NCBI RefSeq assembly: GCF_014844035.1
Contig: NZ_CP062159.1
Location: forward strand, 5,084,001-5,148,000
Length of the DNA: 64,000 nucleotides
Direction: 5' to 3'
Source: Flavobacterium sp. MDT1-60
Lineage (GTDB): Bacteria; Bacteroidota; Bacteroidia; Flavobacteriales; Flavobacteriaceae
Of the stretch, positions 33,361-42,402 are shown one piece after another. The position numbers and the translations under genes were made by a program. The first letter of the stretch is position 1, and each line of letters starts with the position of its first letter. The notes under the pieces are model-generated. The model was not told the DNA's origin. It searched no databases and saw only the letters and a program-made list of their open reading frames with translations.

Positions 33361-34263
33361 TTAGGCTGTATAAAGCATACTTGCAGCGCCTAATAAAGCC
33401 GAAACTTCATTATCAGTAGAAACAGAAACCGTAATTTCAAGACCCGATTCCTTGATTTTTTTATTGAAACTCTTCAGAAAAAATTCGCTTGCGTTGGCAA
33501 TTTTTCCGCCAATAATAAAACTATCAGCGTCAAATTTTTCTAACCACGGAATTACAACTGTGGCTAAATCTTCGCCCATTTTTTCAAATATTTCTATAGC
33601 AGCTTCATCTTCGGCAACAGCCAGATTAAAAAGTTCTAATCCATTGTTAAGATTTTTCCCAGTTAGGTTTTTATAAGCCGACAAAAGACCTCTCGCAGAA
33701 ACATAGTCTTCAGCAATACCACCTTTATAAGGAATATTGTAAATTTCGCCATCTGCAGGAACCAATTCCCCAGAAACAATTGAAACACCTTTATCTATAA
33801 AACAGGCTCCAAGTCCGGTTCCAAGTGTCACGGCCATTACTTTTTTCGAAAGATTTGCCGAATCTTTAAAGACCTCTCCTTTTCCAAAACAAACAGCATC
33901 ATTTTCAAAAAGAATGGGAAATTCACTGGAAAGATTAAGACCGCCCTGAAATAAATAACGAACATTTAAACCATAAAAATGTTCATATTTTGACTGGTCT
34001 TTTATCCAACAGAGTCCGTTCGTATAATCAAACGGGCCCGGCATACATACCGCAAGTCCTTTTATCTCATCTACTTTCGAATTTTCGACTGAAATACGAA
34101 TCGCTTTTTCCCAAATTGACATGACCTCATTCACAGGCAAATTAGAATCAAATGATTCTTTATGTAACGAAAAATCAATCACTTTCATATTAACAATATC
34201 TATAATCGCTGCGGTAATATGTGTTCCTCCTATGTCAATTCCTACGGCATATTCTTTATTCAT
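33361..34263 (-). CDS. ROK-family sugar kinase
   Basis: A 300-residue ROK protein starting MNKEYAVGIDIGGTHITAAIID (ATG 34263). It has the ATP phosphate-1 motif GIDIGGTH, FENDAVCFGKGE and VTLGTGLGACFIDKG. The ROK zinc motif with CxCGxxGC is absent, as in some fructo- and glucokinases. It lies last in the mannosidase operon and likely phosphorylates mannose or glucose released by the upstream enzymes. Substrate specificity is inferred from context. Confidence 0.85.
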   Translation of the reverse strand: MNKEYAVGIDIGGTHITAAIIDIVNMKVIDFSLHKESFDSNLPVNEVMSIWEKAIRISVENSKVDEIKGLAVCMPGPFDYTNGLCWIKDQSKYEHFYGLNVRYLFQGGLNLSSEFPILFENDAVCFGKGEVFKDSANLSKKVMAVTLGTGLGACFIDKGVSIVSGELVPADGEIYNIPYKGGIAEDYVSARGLLSAYKNLTGKNLNNGLELFNLAVAEDEAAIEIFEKMGEDLATVVIPWLEKFDADSFIIGGKIANASEFFLKSFNKKIKESGLEITVSVSTDNEVSALLGAASMLYTA

Positions 34264-34342
34264 CTTATTTTCTTGAATTGAACCATTAAACAACTAAGTA
34301 TCAATACCTAATTTTTTAATAGTGTATTTTATATTTTTAATT

Positions 34343-35803
34343 TTAGATATTCTTATCTTTTAAAATCTGAGGATATTTGATACTCGTATGAACAATCATT
34401 TCTCCAAAAAGCGTATTCGCCCAGGCAAACCATTTCCGGGTAAACTTAGCCACATCATCTTTATGAAATGATTCGTGCATAAAACCAGTATCTGCATTTG
34501 TTTTGATTAAATTGCTAATACAGGCTTTAATCTCCTTTTCGTCTACACTTGTAATGGCTCGCAAAACAATACTCATTGGCCAAATTGTATCAGCTCCGGT
34601 ATGCGGTCCGCCAACGCCTTCGCCTGCTTTTCCTTTATAGAAAAAAGGATTGTTTTCTGAAAGCACTACTTTACGGGTATTCAAATAAAGAGGACTATCC
34701 GGTTCAATTGCTCCTAAATAAGGCAAAGACAATAATGAAGGAACATTGGCATCATCCATCATATGAAAACTGCCGTATCCATTTACTTCAAAAGCGATGA
34801 TTTTACCAAATTTTGGATGATCAATAATTGCGTTTTCTTCTAAACCTTTCTGCACCTGTTCTCTTAATTCTTTGGCTTTAGCCACTAAATTTTTGTCTAA
34901 CAGAGCCGGCAAAGAGAAGATTTCGATTAAATAACCTAAAACTTCAATCGCAAACATATTACTCGGAATCAAATAGCCAAATAAAGTACTGTCGTCACTT
35001 GGTCTGAAAGTCGAAACGATTAATCCGCAAGGTTTTACCGGATACCCGTAACCACCTAAAGGTACTCCGTCTGTTGCCCAGGCAGTTTCGCGCTGAAAAG
35101 TATAAGGCCCTTTATCATGCCAGCGTTGTTGTTCTTTGAAAGTCTGCAATACCAAAAGCATCGCTTCTTTCCACTTACTGTCAAATAAACTCAAATCACC
35201 AGTTGCTGCCCAATAGCCATGCGCCAATCGAATAGGATAACACAAACTGTCGATTTCCCATTTGCGTTCGTGAATGCCCGGTTGCATTTTGGTCATATCA
35301 TTTTTCCACTCGCTTATTTTGGTAAAATCTTTATAAAAAGCATTTGCATAAGGATCCAGCAAAATACATTTGGTTTGGCGGTTAATTACCCCTTTTACCA
35401 ATTCTGCCAGTTTTTTATCTTCTTTTACAAACGGAATATACGGCCAGATTTGGGCTGTACTATCGCGCAACCACATCGCATCAATATCTCCAGTGATTAC
35501 ATAAGTATCTGGTTTTCCATCTATAATTTCAAAATCTACTGTAGTATCCAGCGTATTTGGGAAACAGTTTTCAAATAACCACGCCAGTTCCGGATTTGCA
35601 ATTTGTTTTTTGATTCTAACAATTGCAGCTTCTATCGCCGGACTTGTAAATTTTCGTTCTGCTAATGGAGGTCTTTTGCTGATGAAATCTTTAAGGGCAA
35701 AATTGAAAGTGTCCGATTGCATTCCAAAAACATCTGTTTGGAGTGCCAATAATCCTGCTGAAAAAATTCCGGTATTTTTTATAAATTTTCTACGTGATTG
35801 CAT
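34343..35803 (-). CDS. GH125 exo-alpha-1,6-mannosidase
   Basis: A 486-residue protein starting MQSRRKFIKNTGIFSAGLLAL (ATG 35803), a Tat-like RR signal. Motifs of family GH125 (Mug157-like) are visible: DIDAMWLRDSTAQIWPY, DPYANAFYKDF, WEIDSLCYPIRLAHGYWAATG, DDANVPSLLSLPYLG and GPHTGADTIWPMS. GH125 removes terminal alpha-1,6-mannose from high-mannose N-glycans and yeast mannan. It follows the GH92 gene by four bases, so it is co-transcribed with it. Confidence 0.92.
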   Translation of the reverse strand: MQSRRKFIKNTGIFSAGLLALQTDVFGMQSDTFNFALKDFISKRPPLAERKFTSPAIEAAIVRIKKQIANPELAWLFENCFPNTLDTTVDFEIIDGKPDTYVITGDIDAMWLRDSTAQIWPYIPFVKEDKKLAELVKGVINRQTKCILLDPYANAFYKDFTKISEWKNDMTKMQPGIHERKWEIDSLCYPIRLAHGYWAATGDLSLFDSKWKEAMLLVLQTFKEQQRWHDKGPYTFQRETAWATDGVPLGGYGYPVKPCGLIVSTFRPSDDSTLFGYLIPSNMFAIEVLGYLIEIFSLPALLDKNLVAKAKELREQVQKGLEENAIIDHPKFGKIIAFEVNGYGSFHMMDDANVPSLLSLPYLGAIEPDSPLYLNTRKVVLSENNPFFYKGKAGEGVGGPHTGADTIWPMSIVLRAITSVDEKEIKACISNLIKTNADTGFMHESFHKDDVAKFTRKWFAWANTLFGEMIVHTSIKYPQILKDKNI

Positions 35804-35807
35804 AATA

Positions 35808-38093
35808 TTATTTTGAAGTTGAATAAGAATATGGAAAGGCACTTGCTGATGTTCCTCTTTGTAAATTTGGCTCACTTGTCATATCAAAATTTAGTTCGCC
35901 ACCTTTTAACACCTCAAAATGATTGATGAAATTTTTAGTATAAGCCGAACTATTCCATTTTAAATCCTGAACATATTTATTGGTTTCTGAATTTTTTGGA
36001 GCATTTATAATGAGTTGTTTTCCGTTTTCTAATTGTAAAGTCAATTTCTTAAATAATGGCGCACCCAAAACATATTCGTCCGTCGCCGGGCATACCGGAT
36101 AAAATCCCATCGCAGAGAAAATATACCAGGCTGAGGTCTGTCCGTTATCTTCATCACCGCAATAGCCATCCGGAGTTGGTTTGTACAAACGGTTCATTAC
36201 TTCTCTTGACCAGTATTGTGTTTTCCAGGGCTCACCTGCATAATTATACAAATAAATCATGTGCTGAATAGGCTGATTTCCATGCGCATATTGCCCCATA
36301 TTCATGATTTGCATTTCGCGGATTTCATGAATAACGGATCCGTAATAACTATCATCAAAAACCGGAGGTGTTGAAAAAACCGCATCTAGTTTCGCTGTAA
36401 ATTTTTTCTGTCCGCCCATTAAATCAATTAAGCCCTGAACGTCATGAAATACACTCCAGCTGTAATGCCATGCATTTCCTTCTGTAAAAGCATCTCCCCA
36501 TTTAAACGGATTGAAATTTTTTGGAAAACTTCCGTCTTTATTTCTTCCACTCATTAAACCAATTTCAGGATTATAAAGATTTTTATAATTCATCATTCTT
36601 TTCTCAAATACACTGATTTCCTTTTTAGGACGATTTAAGGCTTTTGCTAATTTCCAAATTGCAAAATCATCATAAGCATATTCAAGTGTTCTGGCAGCAT
36701 TTTCATTAATTTTCACATCATAAGGAACATAACCTAAGGTATTATAATAAGAAACGCCCGTTCTTCCTACGGCATCCATCGGGCCTTCATTATTAGCTCC
36801 ATGAACTAAAGCTTCGTATAAAGTATTGATGTCATATCCGCGTAAACCTTTCATATAAGCATCAGAAACCACAGAAGCTGAATTATTCCCGACCATTACA
36901 TTTCGAAAACCCGGACTTGACCATTCCGGTAAAAATCCACCTTCTTTGTAATCATTAATTAAACCTTCCTGCATTTCTTTATTGACAGAAGGATAAACCA
37001 AATTCAGCAATGGATAAAGGGCGCGAAAAGTATCCCAAAAACCAGTTCCGGCGTACATATAACCCGGCAAAATATTTCCATTATAAGGGCTGTAATGCAC
37101 TGTTTCTCCTTTTGCATTTACTTCATATTGTTTTTGAGGAAAACAAGTGGCGCGGTACAGGCAGGAATAGAACGTTTTTAATTGGTCTACATTTTCACTT
37201 TCTGCAGCTATTTTATTTAGTACTTTATTCCATTCTTTTTTAGACGCTGCTACCGTTTCATTAAAGGAGGCATTTCCTAATTCTGATTTTAGATTCAGTT
37301 CAGCTTGTTCCGGACTAATAAACGATGAAGCCACTTTTACATTTATGATTTCTCCTTTTTTAGTTTTAAAACCAACCACAGCTCCTGCATGATCATCTTG
37401 TAATTCTAATTTGTCTTTTTCTAAACCTTTATCATTCCAGGTAGAATTTGATGCAAATGGCTTATCAAAAACCAAAACAAAGTAGTTTTTGAAGTTGGTT
37501 GGAACACCTCCACTGTTGCGAGTTGTATAACCGATAATTTTATTCTCGGAAGGGATAATTTTAATATAAGAGCCTTTATCAAAAGCATCAATTACAATGG
37601 ATGACTGTTCGTTTTCAGGAAATTTAATTTGAAAATGTGCTGCTCTTTCTGTTGCTGTAATTTCTGTGGTAACATCATAATCAGCCAAATAAACGCTGTA
37701 ATAATAGGGTTTTGAAACCTCAGCCTTATGACTAAACCAGCTTGCCCTGTCCGCTTCCGCGAAAGCCAATTTGCCTGTTACCGGCATAATCGAAAACTGG
37801 CCGTAATCGTTCATCCATGGCGATGGCTGATGTGTTTGTTTAAAACCTCTAATTTTTTCGGCGGTATAGGTATAAGCCCATCCATCTCCCATTTTACCGG
37901 TTTGCGGTGTCCAGAAATTCATTCCCCAAGGCCTGCAAATTGCCGGATACGTATTTCCGTTCGAAAGACTGTGCAAAGATTGCGTTCCCATCAAAGGATT
38001 GACATATTCAACCGGATCAAGGATTTTATCCTGCGCATTTGCAACGAGACAAAATTGTGTTACTACTAAAAAAATTAAATGCTTTATTTTCAT
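35808..38093 (-). CDS. GH92 alpha-mannosidase
   Basis: A 761-residue GH92 enzyme with signal peptide MKIKHLIFLVVTQFCLVANAQ. The GH92 landmarks are VNPLMGT, GTGFWDTFRALYPLL, YAHGNQPIQHMIYLYNYAG and GDEDNGQTSAWYIFSAMGFYPVCP, including the catalytic acid/base region in the last. GH92 enzymes are calcium-dependent exo-alpha-mannosidases, mostly alpha-1,2. This copy differs at the N-terminus from its neighbour (SLHSLSNGNTYPAICRPWG rather than GHGHVFVG), suggesting a different linkage preference. Operon with GH92 at 38191 and GH125 downstream. Confidence 0.93.
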   Translation of the reverse strand: MKIKHLIFLVVTQFCLVANAQDKILDPVEYVNPLMGTQSLHSLSNGNTYPAICRPWGMNFWTPQTGKMGDGWAYTYTAEKIRGFKQTHQPSPWMNDYGQFSIMPVTGKLAFAEADRASWFSHKAEVSKPYYYSVYLADYDVTTEITATERAAHFQIKFPENEQSSIVIDAFDKGSYIKIIPSENKIIGYTTRNSGGVPTNFKNYFVLVFDKPFASNSTWNDKGLEKDKLELQDDHAGAVVGFKTKKGEIINVKVASSFISPEQAELNLKSELGNASFNETVAASKKEWNKVLNKIAAESENVDQLKTFYSCLYRATCFPQKQYEVNAKGETVHYSPYNGNILPGYMYAGTGFWDTFRALYPLLNLVYPSVNKEMQEGLINDYKEGGFLPEWSSPGFRNVMVGNNSASVVSDAYMKGLRGYDINTLYEALVHGANNEGPMDAVGRTGVSYYNTLGYVPYDVKINENAARTLEYAYDDFAIWKLAKALNRPKKEISVFEKRMMNYKNLYNPEIGLMSGRNKDGSFPKNFNPFKWGDAFTEGNAWHYSWSVFHDVQGLIDLMGGQKKFTAKLDAVFSTPPVFDDSYYGSVIHEIREMQIMNMGQYAHGNQPIQHMIYLYNYAGEPWKTQYWSREVMNRLYKPTPDGYCGDEDNGQTSAWYIFSAMGFYPVCPATDEYVLGAPLFKKLTLQLENGKQLIINAPKNSETNKYVQDLKWNSSAYTKNFINHFEVLKGGELNFDMTSEPNLQRGTSASAFPYSYSTSK

Positions 38094-38190
38094 AATTATA
38101 GGCTTTAAGCTTTAAACTGTGACTTATTTATAACTACAAGTTTTTAACCGTGCAGAAAACTGTAAACTGCGACTGTAAACTGAAAACTTC

Positions 38191-40464
38191 CTAAAGAGGT
38201 CTATCTTCTTTTTTTACTCCAAAAGTTTCTGAAGGCTTACTTCCCATATACAATTTTAATTCACCACCTTTTACAATCATATCCTGTGTGATATACGATT
38301 TTGTGTATGTTTTTCCATTGTATTCTGCTTTCTGGATGTACATATTGGAAGCACTGTTGTCTATTGCTTTTAAGGTAAATGAAATTCCTTTTTTTTGATG
38401 AATTACTGCTTCGTTTACCAACGGACTTCCAAAAACATAAATTCCATTTGCGGGATTAACCGAATAAAATCCCATTGAAGATAAAACATACCAGGCAGAC
38501 ATTTGGCCCAGATCTTCATTACCACACAATCCGTCTGGTTTTGTCGAATAGAATTTATCATTAATTTCCCTAATTAATTTGGCTGTTTTCCAAGGTTCTC
38601 CGGCATAGGCATATAAATACGGAATATGATGATTCGGTTCGTTTCCTTGTGCATATTGCCCAATCAAACCACTGATATCCGGTGAAACTTCTTCTCCTTC
38701 TACTTTATCTGTTATTAGAAAAAGTGAATCTAATTTGGATAAAAATTTACTTTCGCTTCCAAATAAATCAATTAGGCCATAAGGATCCTGCGGAACCAGC
38801 CAGGTATATTGCCAGGCATTTCCTTCTACATAATCGTCTTTACGATGCGCAGATGAAAGCGGATTAAAGGGTGTCCTCCAATTTCCATCAGTTAATTTAC
38901 CACGCATAAAAGTAGTTTCTTTATCGAAATAAAGTTTATACAAATTGGCTCTTTTTGTGAAATAGGTATAATCATCCGTTTTGTTTAAAGCCTTTGCCAT
39001 TTGAGCTACACAGTAATCATCAATCGCATATTCTAAAGCATTTCCAACAGTTTCCAGCATTTTATCAGCAGGAATATATTCTAATTTTTGTACATAATCC
39101 ATTCCGTCACGCGTTTGCATAGCCGTTTTTTTGATGGCTTCATATGCTAAGGCAACATCATAATCTCTGTACCCTTTTAAATAGGCATCCACAATTACTG
39201 CAATGGAATGATTTCCATTCATCGTATTGGTTTCATTCCCCATTAAATGCCAAACCGGCAATCTTCCCTGCTGTTGATAAATAGCCAAAAATGATTTTAC
39301 AATATCATTAATTTTATCGGGCTGTGTGATCGTATATAGTGGATGCAAACCTCTGTAAGTATCCCAAAGTGAAAAAGTAGTGTAATTGGTGAAGTTTGCT
39401 TTTTCATACACTTTTTTATCCGTTCCTCTGTAATCTCCGTTTGCATCATTAAAAATAGAAGGTGCAAAGGCAGTATGATATAAAGCAGTATAAAAAACTT
39501 TCATTGTTTTATCATCCGCTTTGATCTGGATTTTGCTTAATTCTTTATTCCATTTTGAAGTTGCTTCTTTTACTGTTTTATCAAAATCCCAATTTGGAAT
39601 CTCTGCTTTTATATTAGCAGCAGCATTTTCATAACTTACAGGCGAAATTCCAACTTTTACTAAAACCTGTTTGTTTTTTAAAGTAGTAAAACCCACAACA
39701 GCTTTCATTTTTAAACCTTCTCCTTCATTTCCCTGAACGGCTGTTTTATCATCATAAAGTGCCAAACCTGAAATTGGTTCAGAAAATTCCATTGCAAAAT
39801 AAACACGCTGATCTGTCGCCCATCCTTCTGAAAAACGATATCCGACAAGTGTCGTTTCATTTATTTTTTTGATGAATGTTTTTACCGGTTTGTCCCAGCC
39901 TACACCATCCGCGAGGTCTACTAAAACATGAGAATCTGTAGCAGAATTGAAAGTGTATTTATGAAAACCAACTCTTTCGCTGGCTGTTAATTCGGCTTTA
40001 ATTTTATATTTATCCAATAAAACGCTGTAATAACCTGGTTTGCTTACTTCGTTTTCATGCGAAAAATAAGAACCATAACCGTTTACCATGTCCTCTTTTG
40101 TGCCTTTAAAAAGAGGCACTTTTCCAGAAACCGGCAGCAAAAGAATATCATTTAAATCGCCAATTCCGGTGCCGCTCAAATGTGTATGTGTAAATCCTAA
40201 AATAGTATTGCTGGCATAATTGTAACCACTGCACCAATCCCAGCCTTCAAAAATATTTACAGGCCCTAACTGAACTGCTCCAAAAGGAACATTGGCACCC
40301 ACAAAAACATGTCCATGACCTGCTGAACCTATAAATGGATTTACATATTGGGTGTAATCTGGATTAGTTGTTTTCTGTTTTTTTTCTTGTGACAATATAG
40401 GTAGGCTGAAGAACATGCTCAAAGCGAAGATGCTGCTTACTATATTATTAATCTTTTTTATCAT
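38191..40464 (-). CDS. GH92 alpha-mannosidase
   Basis: A 757-residue GH92 enzyme with signal peptide (about 1-25, MIKKINNIVSSIFALSMFF). It has YVNPFIGSAGHGHVFVGAN, FTHTHLSGTGIGDL, LWDTYRGLHPLYTI, YAQGNEPNHHIPYLYAYAG and GNEDLGQMSAWYVLSSMGFYSVNP. The HTHLSG and GNEPNHH motifs are typical of the alpha-1,2-active GH92 type. It comes first of the glycosidase genes, 97 bases upstream of the second GH92. A terminator separates it from susD. Confidence 0.93.
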   Translation of the reverse strand: MIKKINNIVSSIFALSMFFSLPILSQEKKQKTTNPDYTQYVNPFIGSAGHGHVFVGANVPFGAVQLGPVNIFEGWDWCSGYNYASNTILGFTHTHLSGTGIGDLNDILLLPVSGKVPLFKGTKEDMVNGYGSYFSHENEVSKPGYYSVLLDKYKIKAELTASERVGFHKYTFNSATDSHVLVDLADGVGWDKPVKTFIKKINETTLVGYRFSEGWATDQRVYFAMEFSEPISGLALYDDKTAVQGNEGEGLKMKAVVGFTTLKNKQVLVKVGISPVSYENAAANIKAEIPNWDFDKTVKEATSKWNKELSKIQIKADDKTMKVFYTALYHTAFAPSIFNDANGDYRGTDKKVYEKANFTNYTTFSLWDTYRGLHPLYTITQPDKINDIVKSFLAIYQQQGRLPVWHLMGNETNTMNGNHSIAVIVDAYLKGYRDYDVALAYEAIKKTAMQTRDGMDYVQKLEYIPADKMLETVGNALEYAIDDYCVAQMAKALNKTDDYTYFTKRANLYKLYFDKETTFMRGKLTDGNWRTPFNPLSSAHRKDDYVEGNAWQYTWLVPQDPYGLIDLFGSESKFLSKLDSLFLITDKVEGEEVSPDISGLIGQYAQGNEPNHHIPYLYAYAGEPWKTAKLIREINDKFYSTKPDGLCGNEDLGQMSAWYVLSSMGFYSVNPANGIYVFGSPLVNEAVIHQKKGISFTLKAIDNSASNMYIQKAEYNGKTYTKSYITQDMIVKGGELKLYMGSKPSETFGVKKEDRPL

Positions 40465-40808
40465 TTTTTTACTTTTTATTTGACTTATAATGGAACTCTG
40501 ATGACAAGGATTAAACGGATTTACACAGCTATTTTTAACTTGAAGGCAGATACATTGCTGTATAATGCCTTTACCGAAAAATCTTTGAACCTATGCCTCT
40601 TTGAATCTTTGAATCAGGTCTTTAATCTAAAATTGTAAATTATCATTAAATAAAAACAGTATCATTTCTGTATATTCTTTTGAAATAATTGCTTTTTTTT
40701 CAGCAAGGCAAATTAGCATGTACGAAAAAAAAGATTTAAATCTGACAGAATGTAGTTGTTATAAAAACTCCTCTAATTTAATTAAAAATCCCAATTGAAA
40801 TTAAAAAT
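40465..40808. other. Spacer between the glycosidase genes and the susD terminator
   Basis: About 340 AT-rich bases without a gene. It includes CTTTGAATCTTTGAATC, a short tandem repeat, and presumably the promoter of the GH92 gene at 38191, which lies just beyond a strong terminator. No copy of the LacI operator was found in it. Confidence 0.4.
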
Positions 40809-40841
40809 AAGCCGGGTGGTACAGGTATTCCTACCCGGCTT
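40809..40841 (-). terminator. Terminator after susD
   Basis: AAGCCGGGT pairs with ACCCGGCTT over a 15-base loop. On the minus strand it is followed by TATTTTTAATTT. It divides the susCD transcript from the glycosidase genes. Confidence 0.8.
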
Positions 40842-40868
40842 AATTCAACTAACTAACCAAAACTTAAA

Positions 40869-42386
40869 CTATTGTTTGTCCCACCAAATTCTGGTTGTCA
40901 TTAAATCCAACCCCTGGCGCGATATTGCTTCTTTATAGTTAGCCGAATTTGTAATCAATTCTGACTGATCATAAATTAATCTTCTTGGAATTGTTCCTTT
41001 AGTTTCTCCTGTAGGATCATTAACCGGAACTAAAACCGGATATCCTGTTCTTCTGTATTCAGAAAAAGCTTCAAATCCATTGAATAGTAAAACAATCCAT
41101 TTTTGAGTTATAATCTGCTCGATTTTTTCTGCTTCTGTTCCCGCAGTTTTAAAAGGATGAGCAGTAATATACGTATTGTATTCAGCTACTGAAACCGCTG
41201 GTACTTTATCACCAAAAATAGTTAGTATTCCCATGGCTGCCCTTACTCCGTCTTCGTAATACTTTTGAGCCGTTCCTCCAACATTCCAACCTTTTACAGC
41301 CGCTTCTGCCAATAAAAATTGCACCTCAGCATACGACATGATTAAAGTTGGTGCATCTAAACGCAATACGGTAGAAGTATTAGGATCTGAAAACTTCTTT
41401 TTGTCTCCACCCGGAAATTCTTTTGCATCATTCGCCAGACCTTGTTGATTTGCCGGCGTGTTATCACCTGTTGCTTCTAGTTTAGCATAGATTCTTAAAC
41501 GCGGATCATTATTGTTTTTTAATAAATCGATAAACGTTTTGCTGAATTTAGTATTAGCGTCACCTCCGTTCAGGTCATTTCTAACCCATGAAGAAGTAAT
41601 TGGATTTGTTTTCACTCCTTGCGGACCTGCATCATGTTTTAAAACAAGACTGTCATCATTTGATGTAAAGACACCTTTGGCAAAAGCTTTCTCAACATAT
41701 TGTTTTGCCTTTGCAGGATTTACTTTAGACAAACGCATCGCAACTCTCAACATTAATGAGTTGGCCAGTTTTTTCCATTTGCCAACATTACTTTGGTAAT
41801 ATAAATCGGCGTTGCCCACAAATGCTTTATTAGCATCTAAAGCATCTCCCGCTTCATCTAACTCTTTCAGAAGGTCATTGTAAATTGCCTCTTGCGTGTC
41901 ATATTTTGGAGCAAAAATATTTCCGTTATATCCTTTTCCAGCTTCAAAATATGGAATTTCACCATAAGTATCGGTTAGTTTTTGAAACAAGAAAACCTTC
42001 ATGATTCTACAAGCCTGAATGGCATTTGTATTTTCAGGAGTATTTTCTATAACAGACATCAACTGAAAAATCTGGTTCAGTCCTTTACCATAGGATTCAC
42101 CAAAAAGTGATCCTGAATATTCAGAAGAGTAAGTATATTTTGAACCCGGCCCGCCTAATGAAGAAAAATGCTGTACTATTTGTGCTGCATATATATTATT
42201 TCCTCTTGTATTAGAATAATCTTGTCCATCAACATAAATCTCAGCAAGAGTAAACATTGACTTTACCGCAGGGTCAGTTAAAGCATTTGGATTCTTATTC
42301 ATTTCTTCGAATCCCTTATCACATGAAGCTAATGCAAATGCACTAACGATTGTGATACCAAATATTTTTATAAATCTATTTTTCAT
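40869..42386 (-). CDS. susD: SusD/RagB-like outer-membrane glycan-binding lipoprotein
   Basis: A 505-residue protein starting MKNRFIKIFGITIVSAFALASCDKG (ATG 42386), with lipobox Cys at residue 22. The SusD_2 family pattern (NKNPNALTDPAVKSMFTLAEIY at the start, QACRIMKVFLFQKLTDTYGEIPY, YAEVQFLLAEAAVKGW) is clear. SusD caps the SusC porin and holds the glycan for import. It follows susC by 16 bases. The expected ligand is alpha-mannan or high-mannose N-glycan, from the GH92 and GH125 neighbours. Confidence 0.94.
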   Translation of the reverse strand: MKNRFIKIFGITIVSAFALASCDKGFEEMNKNPNALTDPAVKSMFTLAEIYVDGQDYSNTRGNNIYAAQIVQHFSSLGGPGSKYTYSSEYSGSLFGESYGKGLNQIFQLMSVIENTPENTNAIQACRIMKVFLFQKLTDTYGEIPYFEAGKGYNGNIFAPKYDTQEAIYNDLLKELDEAGDALDANKAFVGNADLYYQSNVGKWKKLANSLMLRVAMRLSKVNPAKAKQYVEKAFAKGVFTSNDDSLVLKHDAGPQGVKTNPITSSWVRNDLNGGDANTKFSKTFIDLLKNNNDPRLRIYAKLEATGDNTPANQQGLANDAKEFPGGDKKKFSDPNTSTVLRLDAPTLIMSYAEVQFLLAEAAVKGWNVGGTAQKYYEDGVRAAMGILTIFGDKVPAVSVAEYNTYITAHPFKTAGTEAEKIEQIITQKWIVLLFNGFEAFSEYRRTGYPVLVPVNDPTGETKGTIPRRLIYDQSELITNSANYKEAISRQGLDLMTTRIWWDKQ

Positions 42387-42402
42387 CTTTAAATTTTTGT
42401 AA